Below, in pieces: positions 14,508 to 24,065 of a stretch of DNA of 42,747 nucleotides. The translations under genes and the position numbers were made by a program. Numbering within the stretch: the first letter of the stretch is position 1; every line of letters begins with the position of its first letter. The notes under the pieces are model-generated. The model ran no database searches. It was not told where the DNA came from and saw only the letters and a program-made list of their open reading frames with translations. The stretch covers positions 1 to 42,747 of the forward strand of contig VGTK01000025.1 of the NCBI GenBank assembly GCA_016874715.1. Reading direction: 5' to 3'. Source of the DNA: Deltaproteobacteria bacterium (GTDB taxonomy: Bacteria; Desulfobacterota; Binatia; UBA12015).

Positions 14508-16631
14508 CTAGTCGCCCACGTAGCCGAGCGCCCGCAGGGATTCGTGGGTGCGGGCGTCGACGGGTGCCGTGGCGCCCGCCGGTGGTGTCGGGCCGTTCCC
14601 GCCGCCGGTCCGGTCGTCGAGCAGCGCGCGCAGGCGCGCGCTCGCGTCGCGGTGCGAGGCGAGGAGTGCTGCGTCCGCGGCGCGCGCCGGGCGCCTGCGC
14701 AGGCGCGGCCGATCCTCGCCAGGGTCGCTCGCGAGGTCGAAGAGCTCGTGCCCGTGGTCCGCGCGAAGATACTTCCACGCTCCGTGCCGGACGCCCTGCG
14801 CGCCCTTGGCGAGCCACGAGAAGAACAACGGGCGGTGACGCGGCAGGTCGTGCCCGGTGAACGCGGCGGCCAGGCTCGTGCCCTGAGCGGCAGCGAGCGG
14901 GGCCGCGCCGGCGAGGGCCACGACGGTCGGCGCCACGTCGACGATGCTCGACGGGGCATCGACCCGCAGGCCTGCGGGGATGCCGGGGCCGCGCAGCACC
15001 AGCGGGATCCGTAGCTGCTCCTGGTGGCCCGCGTAGCCGTGATCGACGGCGCCGTGCTCGCCGAAGGCCTCGCCGTGATCGGAGAGCAGCACGACGAGCG
15101 TCCGTCCGGCAACGCCGAGCCGGTCGAGCTCCGCGAGCAGGGAGGCGACCAGATCGTCGGCCTCGCGGATGGTGCGATCGTAGGCGTCCATCGGCGGGCG
15201 CTCCGCCGGCGTCACGCGCGGGTCGAGAGGCAGAGTCTGCCAGTCCGAGGCCGGTGCGAACCCCGCGTAGCGCTCCGCCGCGACGTACGGCTTGTGGGTC
15301 TTGTACGTGTGCAGGAAGAGGAAGAAGCGGTGGTCGGCGTTGGTCCGCAGGAACGTGATGCCGTCCTCGAAGGTCCTGTGCCCGCGCTCGCGTTCGGCGT
15401 AGGCGCGCTCGACGAAGCGGTCGAAGCCGAACCAGAAGCCGAACGCGCCGGCGATCATCGCATCCTCGGTGAACCCCGCCGTGACGAGGCCGGCGTCGCG
15501 CAGCGACTCGGTCAAGAGCAGCGCGGTCGTATCGGCCCGGAGGCGCCCCGCCTCGGGCTGGGCTGCCGGATAGAGGCTGGTGAAGAGGCTCAGGTGGGCG
15601 ACGTCGGTGCGCGGAAACGTCGTGCTGACGTCGGTGAACGTCGTGCCGCCGGCGATGAGGCGGGCGTCGATGCTTGGCGACGTCGGCCGTGGGTAACCGT
15701 AGCCCGAGACATGGTCCGCGCGCAGGGTGTCGAGCGAGATCAGGATGACGTTCTCGGCAATCGGATGCGCACGCGGCGGCTGCGGTGCGAACAGCATGGG
15801 CTCGGCCCAGGCCGCCGAACGCACCGCGCCCCCCTCCGGCGTGGTCGTCTCGAGGCGGAGGCGACAGCCGCGTCCGGGCGGCAGGTCGCGCGTCGCGTCG
15901 TGCCACGCGAGCTCGCCGGGCGTCAGCGTCTCGTCGACCAGGCGGGTCTCGACGCCTTCACACAGCAGCGCCGCGCGCAGGCGTGCCGGGCCGGCGCTGC
16001 CGGCCGTGAGCCCGTAGCCGAGCCCCAGGCTCGCGCCAGACGGAACGTCGAACGCCGCGCTGGTCACGCTTGCCGGCTGCGGTAGAAGCGCGCGCACGTC
16101 GAGGTTGAGTCGTCCCTCCGAGGTTGCAATGGGCGCCACCTCGAGGACGGCATCTCCGGCGCCGCTCGCGTCGCGCGACAGGGTCCAGCGCGTCTCGACG
16201 GGGGCGTGAAAGGTCTCCGTCGCGAGGAAGTCGAAGACCTCCGGCGCGACCTCGCCGGTGATCGGCACGAGCTGTGCCTCGACGCGGAAGGCGTCGTCGG
16301 GCAGGGCACGCGCGGCCTCGGGGACCTCGATGTCGCGGCGGGCGCGGCCGCCGTCGAGGGCGACGCCGCGCACCGTCGCGACGTCGAGCACGAGCGGTCC
16401 GAGAGCCACGGTGCGTGCCTCGTCGCCGATCTTGACGACCGGGCGGTGCGGCGGTGCCACGGGCACGAGCCCGAAGTCCTGCGCGGTGAGCCGGCGTGCC
16501 ACGGCGAGCGGTGCGAGGGGCGAGTCGGACCGTGCGCGGGATGCGGGCCGGTCACCGCACGACGTGCCCGCAAGAGCGACTGCGGCGGTCAGCGCGACGA
16601 CGGTGGCGCGCAACGAGCGGGAGCTGGACAT
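14508..16631 (-). CDS. Sulfatase-fold (alkaline phosphatase superfamily) lipoprotein, downstream paralogue
   Basis: This 707-residue protein has a signal peptide with a probable lipobox (AGTSC, Cys25), a novel N-terminal beta-rich region (about 45-290), and a C-terminal sulfatase domain from ENVILISLDTLRADH (metal-binding Asp301). It includes YKTHKPYV and LLSDHGEAFGEHG. The position aligned with the formylglycine cysteine is Thr342 (TFPRTDVAHLSL), so classical sulfatase activation is unlikely. A Thr nucleophile as in phosphoglycerol or phosphoethanolamine transferases is an alternative. It starts five bases after the stop of its paralogue, so translation is probably coupled. It ends SLRALGYVGD. 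Confidence 0.85.
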   Translation of the reverse strand: MSSSRSLRATVVALTAAVALAGTSCGDRPASRARSDSPLAPLAVARRLTAQDFGLVPVAPPHRPVVKIGDEARTVALGPLVLDVATVRGVALDGGRARRDIEVPEAARALPDDAFRVEAQLVPITGEVAPEVFDFLATETFHAPVETRWTLSRDASGAGDAVLEVAPIATSEGRLNLDVRALLPQPASVTSAAFDVPSGASLGLGYGLTAGSAGPARLRAALLCEGVETRLVDETLTPGELAWHDATRDLPPGRGCRLRLETTTPEGGAVRSAAWAEPMLFAPQPPRAHPIAENVILISLDTLRADHVSGYGYPRPTSPSIDARLIAGGTTFTDVSTTFPRTDVAHLSLFTSLYPAAQPEAGRLRADTTALLLTESLRDAGLVTAGFTEDAMIAGAFGFWFGFDRFVERAYAERERGHRTFEDGITFLRTNADHRFFLFLHTYKTHKPYVAAERYAGFAPASDWQTLPLDPRVTPAERPPMDAYDRTIREADDLVASLLAELDRLGVAGRTLVVLLSDHGEAFGEHGAVDHGYAGHQEQLRIPLVLRGPGIPAGLRVDAPSSIVDVAPTVVALAGAAPLAAAQGTSLAAAFTGHDLPRHRPLFFSWLAKGAQGVRHGAWKYLRADHGHELFDLASDPGEDRPRLRRRPARAADAALLASHRDASARLRALLDDRTGGGNGPTPPAGATAPVDARTHESLRALGYVGD

Positions 16632-16636
16632 TGCGT

Positions 16637-18697
16637 TCACTCGACGTAGCCCAGCGCCCGGAGCGACTCCATCATCACCTCGGTGGCGACCGTGCCCTGG
16701 CGCCGTTCGCCCTCCGTCGTGAGTGCCGAGCGCCGAGCGGCTTCGGCGCTCTCCGCCGCGGCGAGGACGGCGCGCTGCGCGGCGAGGAGCTCTGCGTCGT
16801 CGAGCGGACGACGCTCGCCAGGGTCGAGCACGAGGTCGTACAGCTCCGGCGACGGCGCCGCCTCGAGCAGCTTGACGGACCCGTGGCGGACACCGCGTGC
16901 CTGCCCGCCGATCCACAGAAACGGCAGGGCGCGCGGCTCGGGCGTGGCGCCCCCGGTGAAGAGCGGGCGCAGGCTCCGGCCCTGCGTGTCGAGCGGCGGC
17001 AGGCCGAGCAGGTCGAGCAGTGTCGGCAACACGTCGGTGATGCTCGACGGCGCCGCGACGCGGCGTCCTGCCGGGACCCCCGGGCCGCGCAGGATCAGCG
17101 GGATGCGCAGCTGCTCCTGGTGTCCGCCGAAGCCGTGCCCGACGAGCCCGTGCTCGCCGAACGCCTCGCCATGATCCGAGACCAGCACGACGTGCGTGTC
17201 GTCGGCGAGGCCGAGACGGTCGAGCTCCGCGAGAAACCCCGCGACCTGGTCGTCGGCCTCGCGGATCGCCCGGTCGTACGCATCGACGGCGCCGCGGTGC
17301 TCGGGCGGGACGCCGCGCGTGGCCAGCGGGCCGTCCCAGTCCCGCGGATCGGCGAAGCGCCCGTACGCCGGCGACGACACGTAGGGCGCGTGGACCTTGT
17401 AGGTGTGCAGGAAGAGGAAGAAGCGCCGGCCGCGGTTCCGGCGGAGAAAACGCGCACCGTCGGCGAAGGTGGCAGCGCCACGTGCCTCGGCGACCAGCGG
17501 TCGCTCGACGAAGCGGTCGAAGCCGAACCAGAAGCCGAACATGCCGGCGAGGAGCGCATCCTCGGTGTACGCTCCGGTGACGTAGCCCGCGTCGCCCAGC
17601 GCTTCGGCGAGCATCGTCGCTGGAGTCCACGCGTCGAGCACCCCGGGGCGTGGCAGGGTGCCGGCGAAGAGCCCGGTCATCAGGCTCATGTGGCCCGGGT
17701 TGGTGAGCGGGAACGTCGTGCTGACGTCCTCGAAGACGGTGCCGCGGGCGGCGAGGCGGGCATCGATCTGCGGCGACGTCTCGCGTGGGTAGCCGTACGC
17801 GGACAGATGGTCGGCGCGCAGGGTGTCGAGCGAGATCAGAACGACGTTGCGCCGAACCGGTGCCCCGCGCGCGACGCGCCCGAGCAGTAGCGGCGTTGCC
17901 CACACACCGGTGCCGGCATCGGCCGCCGGGCCGGCGACGCGGAGACGCAGCCGGCAGTCGTCGCCGGCACGCGGCAGATCGAACGCCGCGTCGTGCCAGT
18001 GGGCCGTCCGCCGCGCGTCGCTCGAGAGACGCTCTTCGAGCAGGATGAGGGTCGCGCGTCCCTCGCACGTGAGCTCCGCGCGAAACGTGCTCGTGCCCGC
18101 CGGATCGTCGAGCGGGCGGGCGAGGCCGAAGGCCAGCAGCAGACGCGAGCCGGCCGTGACCGGGAACGGCTTGCTCACCAGGTCGGTCGCGGCCCGGCCC
18201 ATCGACTGGATCTGCACCTCCAGCGTCGTCGAAGGGTCGGCGCCGGGCTCGTCGACCTCGATCGTCACACGGCCCGGATCGTCCGGCGCACGCAGGAGTC
18301 GCCAGCCGGAGTCGCGCCGCACGAAGTGGATCGCCGCCGCACCGAGCGCGATCTCGTCGCCGCCGGGAACGGGGCGGACGTGCTTGGTGGCCAGCAGGAG
18401 CGCGTCGTCGGGCGCGCTGCTCGCCTCGGCGTCGAGCTGGACGGTGAAGCGCGCGCGGCCCTGGCGGATGGGGATCGCACGCTTGTGCGCGAGCACGCGG
18501 ATGACGGGAGCATCGACCACCGGGCGCACCTCGTCGCCGATGGCAAGCATTGTGGGACGTCCGTGGCCCGCGTCGCGGCCGAACGCCGCTGGGTCGAGGC
18601 GAAGGGCCACCTCGACGAGCGCCCCGTCGCGCGCGCATCCGGCCGCGACGGCTACGAGCAGGACGGTGGCGGCGTGACGGAGGGACGATCGGAGCAT
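16637..18697 (-). CDS. Sulfatase-fold (alkaline phosphatase superfamily) lipoprotein, upstream paralogue
   Basis: This 686-residue protein has a short signal peptide and lipobox VAAGC (Cys21), an N-terminal region of about 260 residues without a recognised domain, then a sulfatase domain from RNVVLISLDTLRADH (Asp291) through YKVHAPYV and LVSDHGEAFGEHG. Thr332 (TFPLTNPGHMSL) occupies the formylglycine position. The C-terminus, MESLRALGYVE, matches the paralogue at 14508-16631. Domain order and length are the same in both, showing a tandem duplication. Both are predicted to be membrane-anchored and to face the periplasm or cell exterior, hydrolysing or transferring phosphate or sulfate esters of unknown substrates. 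Confidence 0.85.
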   Translation of the reverse strand: MLRSSLRHAATVLLVAVAAGCARDGALVEVALRLDPAAFGRDAGHGRPTMLAIGDEVRPVVDAPVIRVLAHKRAIPIRQGRARFTVQLDAEASSAPDDALLLATKHVRPVPGGDEIALGAAAIHFVRRDSGWRLLRAPDDPGRVTIEVDEPGADPSTTLEVQIQSMGRAATDLVSKPFPVTAGSRLLLAFGLARPLDDPAGTSTFRAELTCEGRATLILLEERLSSDARRTAHWHDAAFDLPRAGDDCRLRLRVAGPAADAGTGVWATPLLLGRVARGAPVRRNVVLISLDTLRADHLSAYGYPRETSPQIDARLAARGTVFEDVSTTFPLTNPGHMSLMTGLFAGTLPRPGVLDAWTPATMLAEALGDAGYVTGAYTEDALLAGMFGFWFGFDRFVERPLVAEARGAATFADGARFLRRNRGRRFFLFLHTYKVHAPYVSSPAYGRFADPRDWDGPLATRGVPPEHRGAVDAYDRAIREADDQVAGFLAELDRLGLADDTHVVLVSDHGEAFGEHGLVGHGFGGHQEQLRIPLILRGPGVPAGRRVAAPSSITDVLPTLLDLLGLPPLDTQGRSLRPLFTGGATPEPRALPFLWIGGQARGVRHGSVKLLEAAPSPELYDLVLDPGERRPLDDAELLAAQRAVLAAAESAEAARRSALTTEGERRQGTVATEVMMESLRALGYVE

Positions 18698-18998
18698 CGG
18701 CGCGGGGTGCAATGGTCGCTCGCCGACGATAGCGGGGGTCGTGTCGGGCGGGCAACCGTGGTCCCGACACTCGGTCCCGGCGCGGCGGTCCCGACATCGT
18801 GGTCCCGACACCGCGTTCCCGAATCCGGCGCGCTCGACGCGGTCGCGGGCGCAGCGGTGGTCGGTGGCGGGTCGCCGGCCCTGCGCGGCGGGCTCGCGCG
18901 GCGTAGCAGTCCGGCGCGCTGCGCGGGCCGCTGCCGCGCGCCGCGGAACGGATCCCGGACCGCCGGGCAGCGCCTTGAGTCGCGGCGGCGGATCGACG
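18698..18998. repeat. Divergent intergenic region with about five degenerate 14-bp repeats
   Basis: This 301-bp gap separates the minus-strand sulfatase pair and the plus-strand amidohydrolase-like gene. GGTCCCGACA occurs exactly at 18760-18769, 18787-18796 and 18801-18810. Degenerate copies at 18773 and 18815 keep a 13-14-bp period (array about 18760-18828). An inverted copy, GTGTCGGG at 18741-18748, can pair with CCCGACAC at 18763-18770. The array could be a regulator-binding cluster or slippage sequence. The rest of the gap is GC-rich, with no credible gene. Confidence 0.6.
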
Positions 18999-20705
18999 AT
19001 GGTCTCGCCCGTGCTTCCGTCGTCGTGCCGTTCCGTGCCGGGCCGCGGTTCGGCGCTGGTGATCGCTCCGCACGGCGGACTCTGCGCGCGCGACCTGCTG
19101 GCCTCCGACCCGGCAGTCGGACTGCGCGGCAACGACCTGCACACCGGCGAGCTGGCGCGTCTGCTGGCGGCGCGCCTGGACGCGTCGCTGCTCGCGAACG
19201 TCGCCGTGGACCGCAACGACGTGGACCTGAACCGCATCGACGAGGTCGTCACGCGCGCCCCGTGGTTCCTCGACGCGCTCGGCGAGCACCTCGAGCGCAT
19301 CGTCGCGCGGCACGGACGCGCCCTGGTGCTGATCGTGCACGGCTGGCAGATCGTCCAGCCACGCTGCGACGTCGGCATCGGTGCGCGGCTCGCAGCGGCA
19401 GGTGACGCCTTGGCGTGCGCCGAGCGCCTCACCGTTTCACCGGACTTCGTCGCCGGTCCGCTCGAAGAGCTCCGCGCCGCGACCGCGGCGCAGGGCGTCG
19501 AGACGACCTACGGGATCCGCTGGCCCGCGCAGCACCGGAACAACGTGATGCAGCTCTTCCGGCGCGTGGCGCCCGACGCCGCGTCGTCGCGGACGCAGCA
19601 CCCGGTCGCGCTCCACGGCTGCAGCGGGCGCGTCGAAGCGGTCCAGCTCGAGCTCGGGGCACCGCTGCGCTACCCGGGAAAGTGGCGCGAGCGGTTTCTG
19701 GGCGCGGTGTCGCACGCATTCGCAGCTTGGACGGCAGGCCACGCGCCGCAGGGCCGGGTCTCGGCCGGCGACGCGTTGCCCGAGCGGCTCTCGCGACCGG
19801 TACGAAGAGCGAACGCGTCGCTGCCGCCGCCGCACCGTCCGGTGCTGCCGCAGGGCGTTGCGCTGCAGGCCTGCGACGGTGCCGACGGGCTCGGGGTCGT
19901 GGTCGGACTCGGGCCGATGTCGCCGCGGGAGCTGGGGGCGCGCTTGCTGCTGTTTCCCGGTGGCCAGCGGATGCTCCTCTTCACCGGGCACGAGCGGATC
20001 GGGACCGGCGCGAACGATCGCGTCGGCGGCCTCGAGGCTCGGCCGTTCCCGGGTGGCCTCGAGGTCCGGTTCCGTGGTCCGGTGCTCGAGGTCCCCGATG
20101 CGAGCCGGCACTTTCGCGAGGAGGGCGCGCAGCTGGAAGCGCGGGTCGTCGAGCTGGCGCTCGATCTGCGCTTCGTTGCGCATGGCGCTTCGGCCTACGG
20201 CGCGGTGCACGGCGAGGCACGTGCAGGGGCGAGCGCGTGGCGGATCGACGCGCACGGCTTCACCGCTCCGGTGCTGGCACGCCCGCCGACCGAGCTCGGG
20301 TCCTTGCGGCTCACGGCGTCGTTCGGCTCCACCCTCGGTGTCGTCGCCGAGGTGGGGCTGCCGCACGCGGCCCGTCTGCGCCTCCTGACGCCGAACGCCG
20401 TGCGCGAGCACGTGGTCGCGACCGGCGGGGACGTGCCGGCCATCGTGCCGGGACGGCTTGCCGGCGCGTTCGAGCTCTGCGCGGACGACGGCCCGGTCCT
20501 GCGCTGCACGCCGCTCGGCCACGTGACGATCCTGCGCCCGGGGCGGGACGGCAGGCCGCGGCACGTGACCTTCGGCGCCGCACGCTTCGAGCTCGACGGC
20601 GGTGCGCGCGGCAGCGGCTTCTACGAGCACGGTGCCCCGGCTGTGCCCGCGGGACGAGCAGAGGAGGGGGAGAGCGGCGATGGCGGCGATCGATCTGCGC
20701 AGTGA
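18999..20705 (+). CDS. N-formylglutamate amidohydrolase-like N-terminal domain fused to an unknown C-terminal domain
   Basis: This protein has 568 residues. Residues about 19-265 resemble N-formylglutamate amidohydrolases, zinc-dependent enzymes that release formate or an amino acid: [43 protein letters not shown] and LVLIVHGWQ. The C-terminal 300 residues are beta-rich and end in [19 protein letters not shown]; no family is recognised. There is no signal peptide, so a cytoplasmic location is likely. The last 26 bp overlap the start of the threonine aldolase gene. The ATG at 18999 lacks a clear Shine-Dalgarno, and the open frame continues upstream through low-complexity GC sequence, so the start is uncertain. 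Confidence 0.65.
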   Translation: MVSPVLPSSCRSVPGRGSALVIAPHGGLCARDLLASDPAVGLRGNDLHTGELARLLAARLDASLLANVAVDRNDVDLNRIDEVVTRAPWFLDALGEHLERIVARHGRALVLIVHGWQIVQPRCDVGIGARLAAAGDALACAERLTVSPDFVAGPLEELRAATAAQGVETTYGIRWPAQHRNNVMQLFRRVAPDAASSRTQHPVALHGCSGRVEAVQLELGAPLRYPGKWRERFLGAVSHAFAAWTAGHAPQGRVSAGDALPERLSRPVRRANASLPPPHRPVLPQGVALQACDGADGLGVVVGLGPMSPRELGARLLLFPGGQRMLLFTGHERIGTGANDRVGGLEARPFPGGLEVRFRGPVLEVPDASRHFREEGAQLEARVVELALDLRFVAHGASAYGAVHGEARAGASAWRIDAHGFTAPVLARPPTELGSLRLTASFGSTLGVVAEVGLPHAARLRLLTPNAVREHVVATGGDVPAIVPGRLAGAFELCADDGPVLRCTPLGHVTILRPGRDGRPRHVTFGAARFELDGGARGSGFYEHGAPAVPAGRAEEGESGDGGDRSAQ

Positions 20706-21690
20706 CACGGTGACGCGGCCCGGTGCCGCGATGCGGGCGGCGATGGCGGCGGCGGCGGTCGGTGACGACGTCTACGGCGAGGACCCGACGGTGAACGCGC
20801 TGCAGGAAGCCGCTGCACGCCGCGTCGGCAAGGAGGCGGCACTCTTCGTCCCGAGCGGCACGATGGCGAACCAGGCGGCGATCCGCGTCTCGACCGCGCA
20901 CGGCGACCTCGTGCTCGCCAGCGAGGGCGCGCACATCCTGCGCTACGAGTCGGGTGCGGCGGCGGCGATCTCGGGGGTCCAGGTCGCCACGATCGGGAGC
21001 GCCGGAATCTTCACGGCAGAAGACGTGCGGCGGGCGCTCACCCCGCGCGACCACCACCACCCGCCGTGCACGCTGATCGCGGTCGAGAACACGCACAACG
21101 CATCGGGCGGACGGGTGTTCCCGTTGGAGATGCTGTCCGCCGTGGTCGCCGTGGCGCGTGAGCGTGGGCTCCGGCTGCACCTCGACGGCGCGCGCCTGTT
21201 CAACGCGGAGATCGCGACCGGGATTCCGGCGGCACGCTGGGCCGCCGACTTCGACACGGTCGCGTTCTGTCTCTCGAAAGGACTCGGCGCACCCGTGGGG
21301 TCGCTCGTGTGCGGCAGCGCCGCGACCGTCGATCGACTGCACCGCGTGCGCAAGATGCTGGGCGGCGGCATGCGGCAGGCGGGAATCCTCGCCGCCGCGG
21401 GGCTGTACGCGCTCGAGCACAACGTCGCCCGGATCGCCGACGACCACGCCAACGCAGCACGTCTCGCGCGAGGTCTCGCGGCGCTCGATATCTTCGTCGA
21501 CCCGTTCCCGGAGACCAACATCGTGCTGTTCTCGGTACCGAACGACGTCGACTTCGCGGCGCGGCTGCGCGCCAGCGGGGTTCTCGTCAACACGGTCGCG
21601 CCGGGCCGTTTCCGCGCCGTCACCCACCTCGACGTCGCGTCGGATGCGATTGACGACGCGCTCGAGCGGATCCGTCGGCTCTGCGGCTGA
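20680..21690 (+). CDS. ltaE: Low-specificity L-threonine aldolase
   Basis: This 336-residue PLP enzyme cleaves threonine or allo-threonine to glycine and acetaldehyde. The N-terminus [19 protein letters not shown] and the segments [38 protein letters not shown] and [10 protein letters not shown] are family hallmarks. The PLP lysine is Lys200 in [12 protein letters not shown]. The ATG at 20680 follows GAGGAGGGGG at 20661-20670 and overlaps the previous gene by 26 bp, implying co-expression. The acetaldehyde and glycine products could link to the ethanolamine ammonia-lyase pair downstream, which also yields acetaldehyde. That metabolic link is inference. Confidence 0.95.
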   Translation: MAAIDLRSDTVTRPGAAMRAAMAAAAVGDDVYGEDPTVNALQEAAARRVGKEAALFVPSGTMANQAAIRVSTAHGDLVLASEGAHILRYESGAAAAISGVQVATIGSAGIFTAEDVRRALTPRDHHHPPCTLIAVENTHNASGGRVFPLEMLSAVVAVARERGLRLHLDGARLFNAEIATGIPAARWAADFDTVAFCLSKGLGAPVGSLVCGSAATVDRLHRVRKMLGGGMRQAGILAAAGLYALEHNVARIADDHANAARLARGLAALDIFVDPFPETNIVLFSVPNDVDFAARLRASGVLVNTVAPGRFRAVTHLDVASDAIDDALERIRRLCG

Positions 21691-21852
21691 CCGACCAACC
21701 GGCGTCCCGCATGGCGCGAGGCGGACCGCAGCGCGGAGACCGACCCGAGGGAGCCGTCGCGCGCGCCCCGCACGGTACACGTCCGGCCGCCGGCCGCCAC
21801 GGCCTCGTGCTTTTGCGCGAAGCGAGCGATTACGGCAACTTTTTGGAGAGGG

Positions 21853-21885
21853 GCCACCGAAACGACCTTGCGGCGGGTCGGTGGC
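21853..21885 (+). other. Stem-bulge-stem hairpin in the leader of the subtilase gene
   Basis: In the 243-bp gap after ltaE, GCCAC (21853-21857) pairs with GTGGC (21881-21885), and CGACC (21863-21867) pairs with GGTCG (21876-21880). This leaves a one-sided CGAAA bulge and an 8-nt loop. It lies 48 bp upstream of the GTG start and just after a T-run and GGAGAGG. It does not match any riboswitch class I can recall in detail. It may be a leader regulatory hairpin or chance GC pairing. Confidence 0.3.
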
Positions 21886-21933
21886 GGCGGGGAGGATCGC
21901 CCGGTGAGCAGGTCGAGAGCCGGAGGAGATGCC

Positions 21934-24012
21934 GTGGCCAGCTGGGACCCGAGGAAACCGAAGCCGCCCAACGGCGGCAGGCGGCGTGCGCCACGCCTGG
22001 TCCTGCTGCTCGTCGCCGCGCTGGCAACGCTTGCCTCGCTCGTCGCGCGCGACGCCGTGGCTGCCGACGTCGGACAGCTGCTCGACCGTGCGACGGAGCG
22101 CGGCTCGGTCCGGGTGCTGGCGCGCCTCGACGTCCCGGCCACCGCCAGGGGGCTCGCCGGCGTCGACGCCGACGCCTCCCGCATGACCGCCATCCGCGCG
22201 TCGCGCGCGGCGCTCGCTGGCGACCTGGCAGGAACCACCTGGGGCGTGACGCGCGAGTTCTCGAGCATTCCGTACGTCGCGCTCGAGGTGTCGCCCGCTG
22301 CGCTCGCCGCCCTGACGTTCTCGGGCCAGGTGCTGGACATCGAGGAGGATCGCCTCGAAACCGTGATGCTGCCCGAGAGCGTCCCGCTCGTGCAGGGGGA
22401 CCTGGCGTGGGACGCCGGGTACGACGGCACCGGGTGGGTGGTCGCCGTGCTCGATACCGGCGTGTACAGCGCGCACCCGTTCCTTGCCGGCAAGGTGGTG
22501 AGCGAGGCCTGCTACTCCCTGACGGGCGATTGCCCGAACGGCGAGACCGCGATGATCGGACCCGGGGCCGGCGAACCGTGCAGCTACGCGTCCGGCTCGT
22601 GCCCGCACGGCACGCACGTCGCGGGTATCGTGGGCGGGACGAACTCGGAGTTCTCGGGCGTGGCGCGCGGCGCGGGAATCGTTTCGTTGCAGGTGTTCTC
22701 GAGGTTCACCGGCAGCGACTGTGACGACGACGTCGAGGACCCGTGCGCGAAGTCCTTCACCTCGGACACGATCGCCGCGCTCGAGCGCGTCTACGAGCTG
22801 CGCACCACGTACAACATCGCGGCCGCCAACATGAGCCTGGGTGGTGGCAGCTTCGCCTCGCAGGCGGCCTGCGACCAGACCGACTCCGCGCGCAAGGCGA
22901 TCATCGATCGGCTGCGCTCGGTCGGCATCCCGACGGTCGCCGCGTCGGGCAACGAGGCGAGCTCGAACGCCCTGTCGGCGCCGGGCTGCATCAGCTCGGC
23001 GATCAGCGTGGGCGCGGTCACCAAGGCCGACCAGATCGCGAGCTTCTCGAACTCGGCCTCGTTCCTGACGCTGCTGGCACCGGGGCGCTTCATCCGGTCG
23101 TCCGTGCCGACCGCGGCGTTCCGGGAGATCTCGGGAACCTCGGAGGCGACGCCGCACGTCGCCGGCGCGTTCGCCATCCTCTTCCAGAAGCTCGGCCGTG
23201 GCGACGTCGAAACCGCGCTGTCGGCTTTGCAGCAGACGGGACTGCCGATCGAGGACCTGCGCAACGGGGTCGTGAAGCCGCGGATCCGGATCTTCGACGC
23301 GCTGGAGACCCTGCCCGATGCAGGACAGCCCTCCGGGCTGCAGGTCACACCCGACGGGGCGCGCACGCTGATCAGCAAGGACGTGGGCCGCGAGCGCTGG
23401 GCGATCACGTACAACACGGACGACGACACGGTGACCGGCAACGTCTTCTCTCCGGGTGGCGGCGAGCCTCAGTTCGTCTGGTGCGATCGCACCGGCGACA
23501 ACGGCGACCCGGACCCGTACACGGTGCAGATCGACTTCATCTGCTCGGGAGCGGGTGCGTGCGATTCGCCGTCGTGTCCGACGGGTGAGTGGTCGGAGAT
23601 CGGACAGGTCAGGCTGCCCGGATCGTTCCTCCTGTCGCCGTCGTCCGGGTCGAGCAGCGCCACGGTGTCGACTGCGGGGCAGTCCGGCGTGGCCGGTGGC
23701 ACGCCGTCGGGACTGCAGATCACGCCCGACCTGAAGCGCATCCTGATCAGCAAGGACGTCGGTGACGAGCGCTGGGCGATCACGCGCAACCCGGATCAGA
23801 CGGTGACCGGGAACGTCTTCTCGGCGAGCGGCGGCGAGCCACAGTTCGTCTGGTGCGAGCGCCAGGGAGACGACGGCAACCCCGATCCCGGCGCGGTGCG
23901 GATCGACTACGCGTGCAGGGGCGCGGGCCGCTGCACTACCTCGCAGTGCACGGCCGACGCGTGGACGTTCATCGGCGACGTCACATTGCCCGGCTCGTTC
24001 TTCACGCGGTGA
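21934..24012 (+). CDS. Exported subtilisin-like serine protease (S8) with duplicated C-terminal module
   Basis: This 692-residue protein has a long basic n-region, a signal peptide ending near AVA-AD (about 44), and an inhibitor-I9-like propeptide (about 45-150). The subtilase domain (about 160-455) has the catalytic triad Asp174 (AVLDTGV), His225 (HGTHVAGIVGG) and Ser403 (SGTSEATPHVAG), with oxyanion Asn340 (ASGNEAS). Two copies of a cysteine-containing module of about 95 residues follow (467-563 and 592-692), sharing ISKDVG-ERWAIT, TGNVFS, GGEPQFVWC and LPGSFF. The GTG at 21934 is chosen for GGAGGA at 21922-21927. It is probably secreted or cell-surface. Confidence 0.93.
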   Translation: MASWDPRKPKPPNGGRRRAPRLVLLLVAALATLASLVARDAVAADVGQLLDRATERGSVRVLARLDVPATARGLAGVDADASRMTAIRASRAALAGDLAGTTWGVTREFSSIPYVALEVSPAALAALTFSGQVLDIEEDRLETVMLPESVPLVQGDLAWDAGYDGTGWVVAVLDTGVYSAHPFLAGKVVSEACYSLTGDCPNGETAMIGPGAGEPCSYASGSCPHGTHVAGIVGGTNSEFSGVARGAGIVSLQVFSRFTGSDCDDDVEDPCAKSFTSDTIAALERVYELRTTYNIAAANMSLGGGSFASQAACDQTDSARKAIIDRLRSVGIPTVAASGNEASSNALSAPGCISSAISVGAVTKADQIASFSNSASFLTLLAPGRFIRSSVPTAAFREISGTSEATPHVAGAFAILFQKLGRGDVETALSALQQTGLPIEDLRNGVVKPRIRIFDALETLPDAGQPSGLQVTPDGARTLISKDVGRERWAITYNTDDDTVTGNVFSPGGGEPQFVWCDRTGDNGDPDPYTVQIDFICSGAGACDSPSCPTGEWSEIGQVRLPGSFLLSPSSGSSSATVSTAGQSGVAGGTPSGLQITPDLKRILISKDVGDERWAITRNPDQTVTGNVFSASGGEPQFVWCERQGDDGNPDPGAVRIDYACRGAGRCTTSQCTADAWTFIGDVTLPGSFFTR

Positions 24013-24058
24013 GCGCCCGAGGCACGCGGCGCTCCGAGGCGACGCGTGCCTCGGGCGC
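24013..24058 (+). terminator. Perfect 15-bp hairpin directly after the subtilase stop
   Basis: Arms at 24013-24027 and 24044-24058 are perfect reverse complements of 15 bp with a 16-nt loop, and begin at the first base after the TGA. No T-run follows. Its position and strength indicate transcript termination or 3'-end protection between the protease gene and eutB. Confidence 0.7.
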
Positions 24059-24065
24059 CGCACAT

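Noticed and set aside
14508..19340. A single minus-strand open frame of about 1,600 codons covering both sulfatase-like genes
   Set aside because: Only the part from 16631 to 14508 has sulfatase features. Upstream of that it is an Arg/Pro-rich shadow of the paralogue, which is coded in another frame (18697-16637).
21800..21933. Glycine or cyclic-di-GMP riboswitch before the protease gene
   Set aside because: GGAGAG and CACCGAA looked suggestive, but the paired CTCTCAGG element and the conserved cores of either class are absent.
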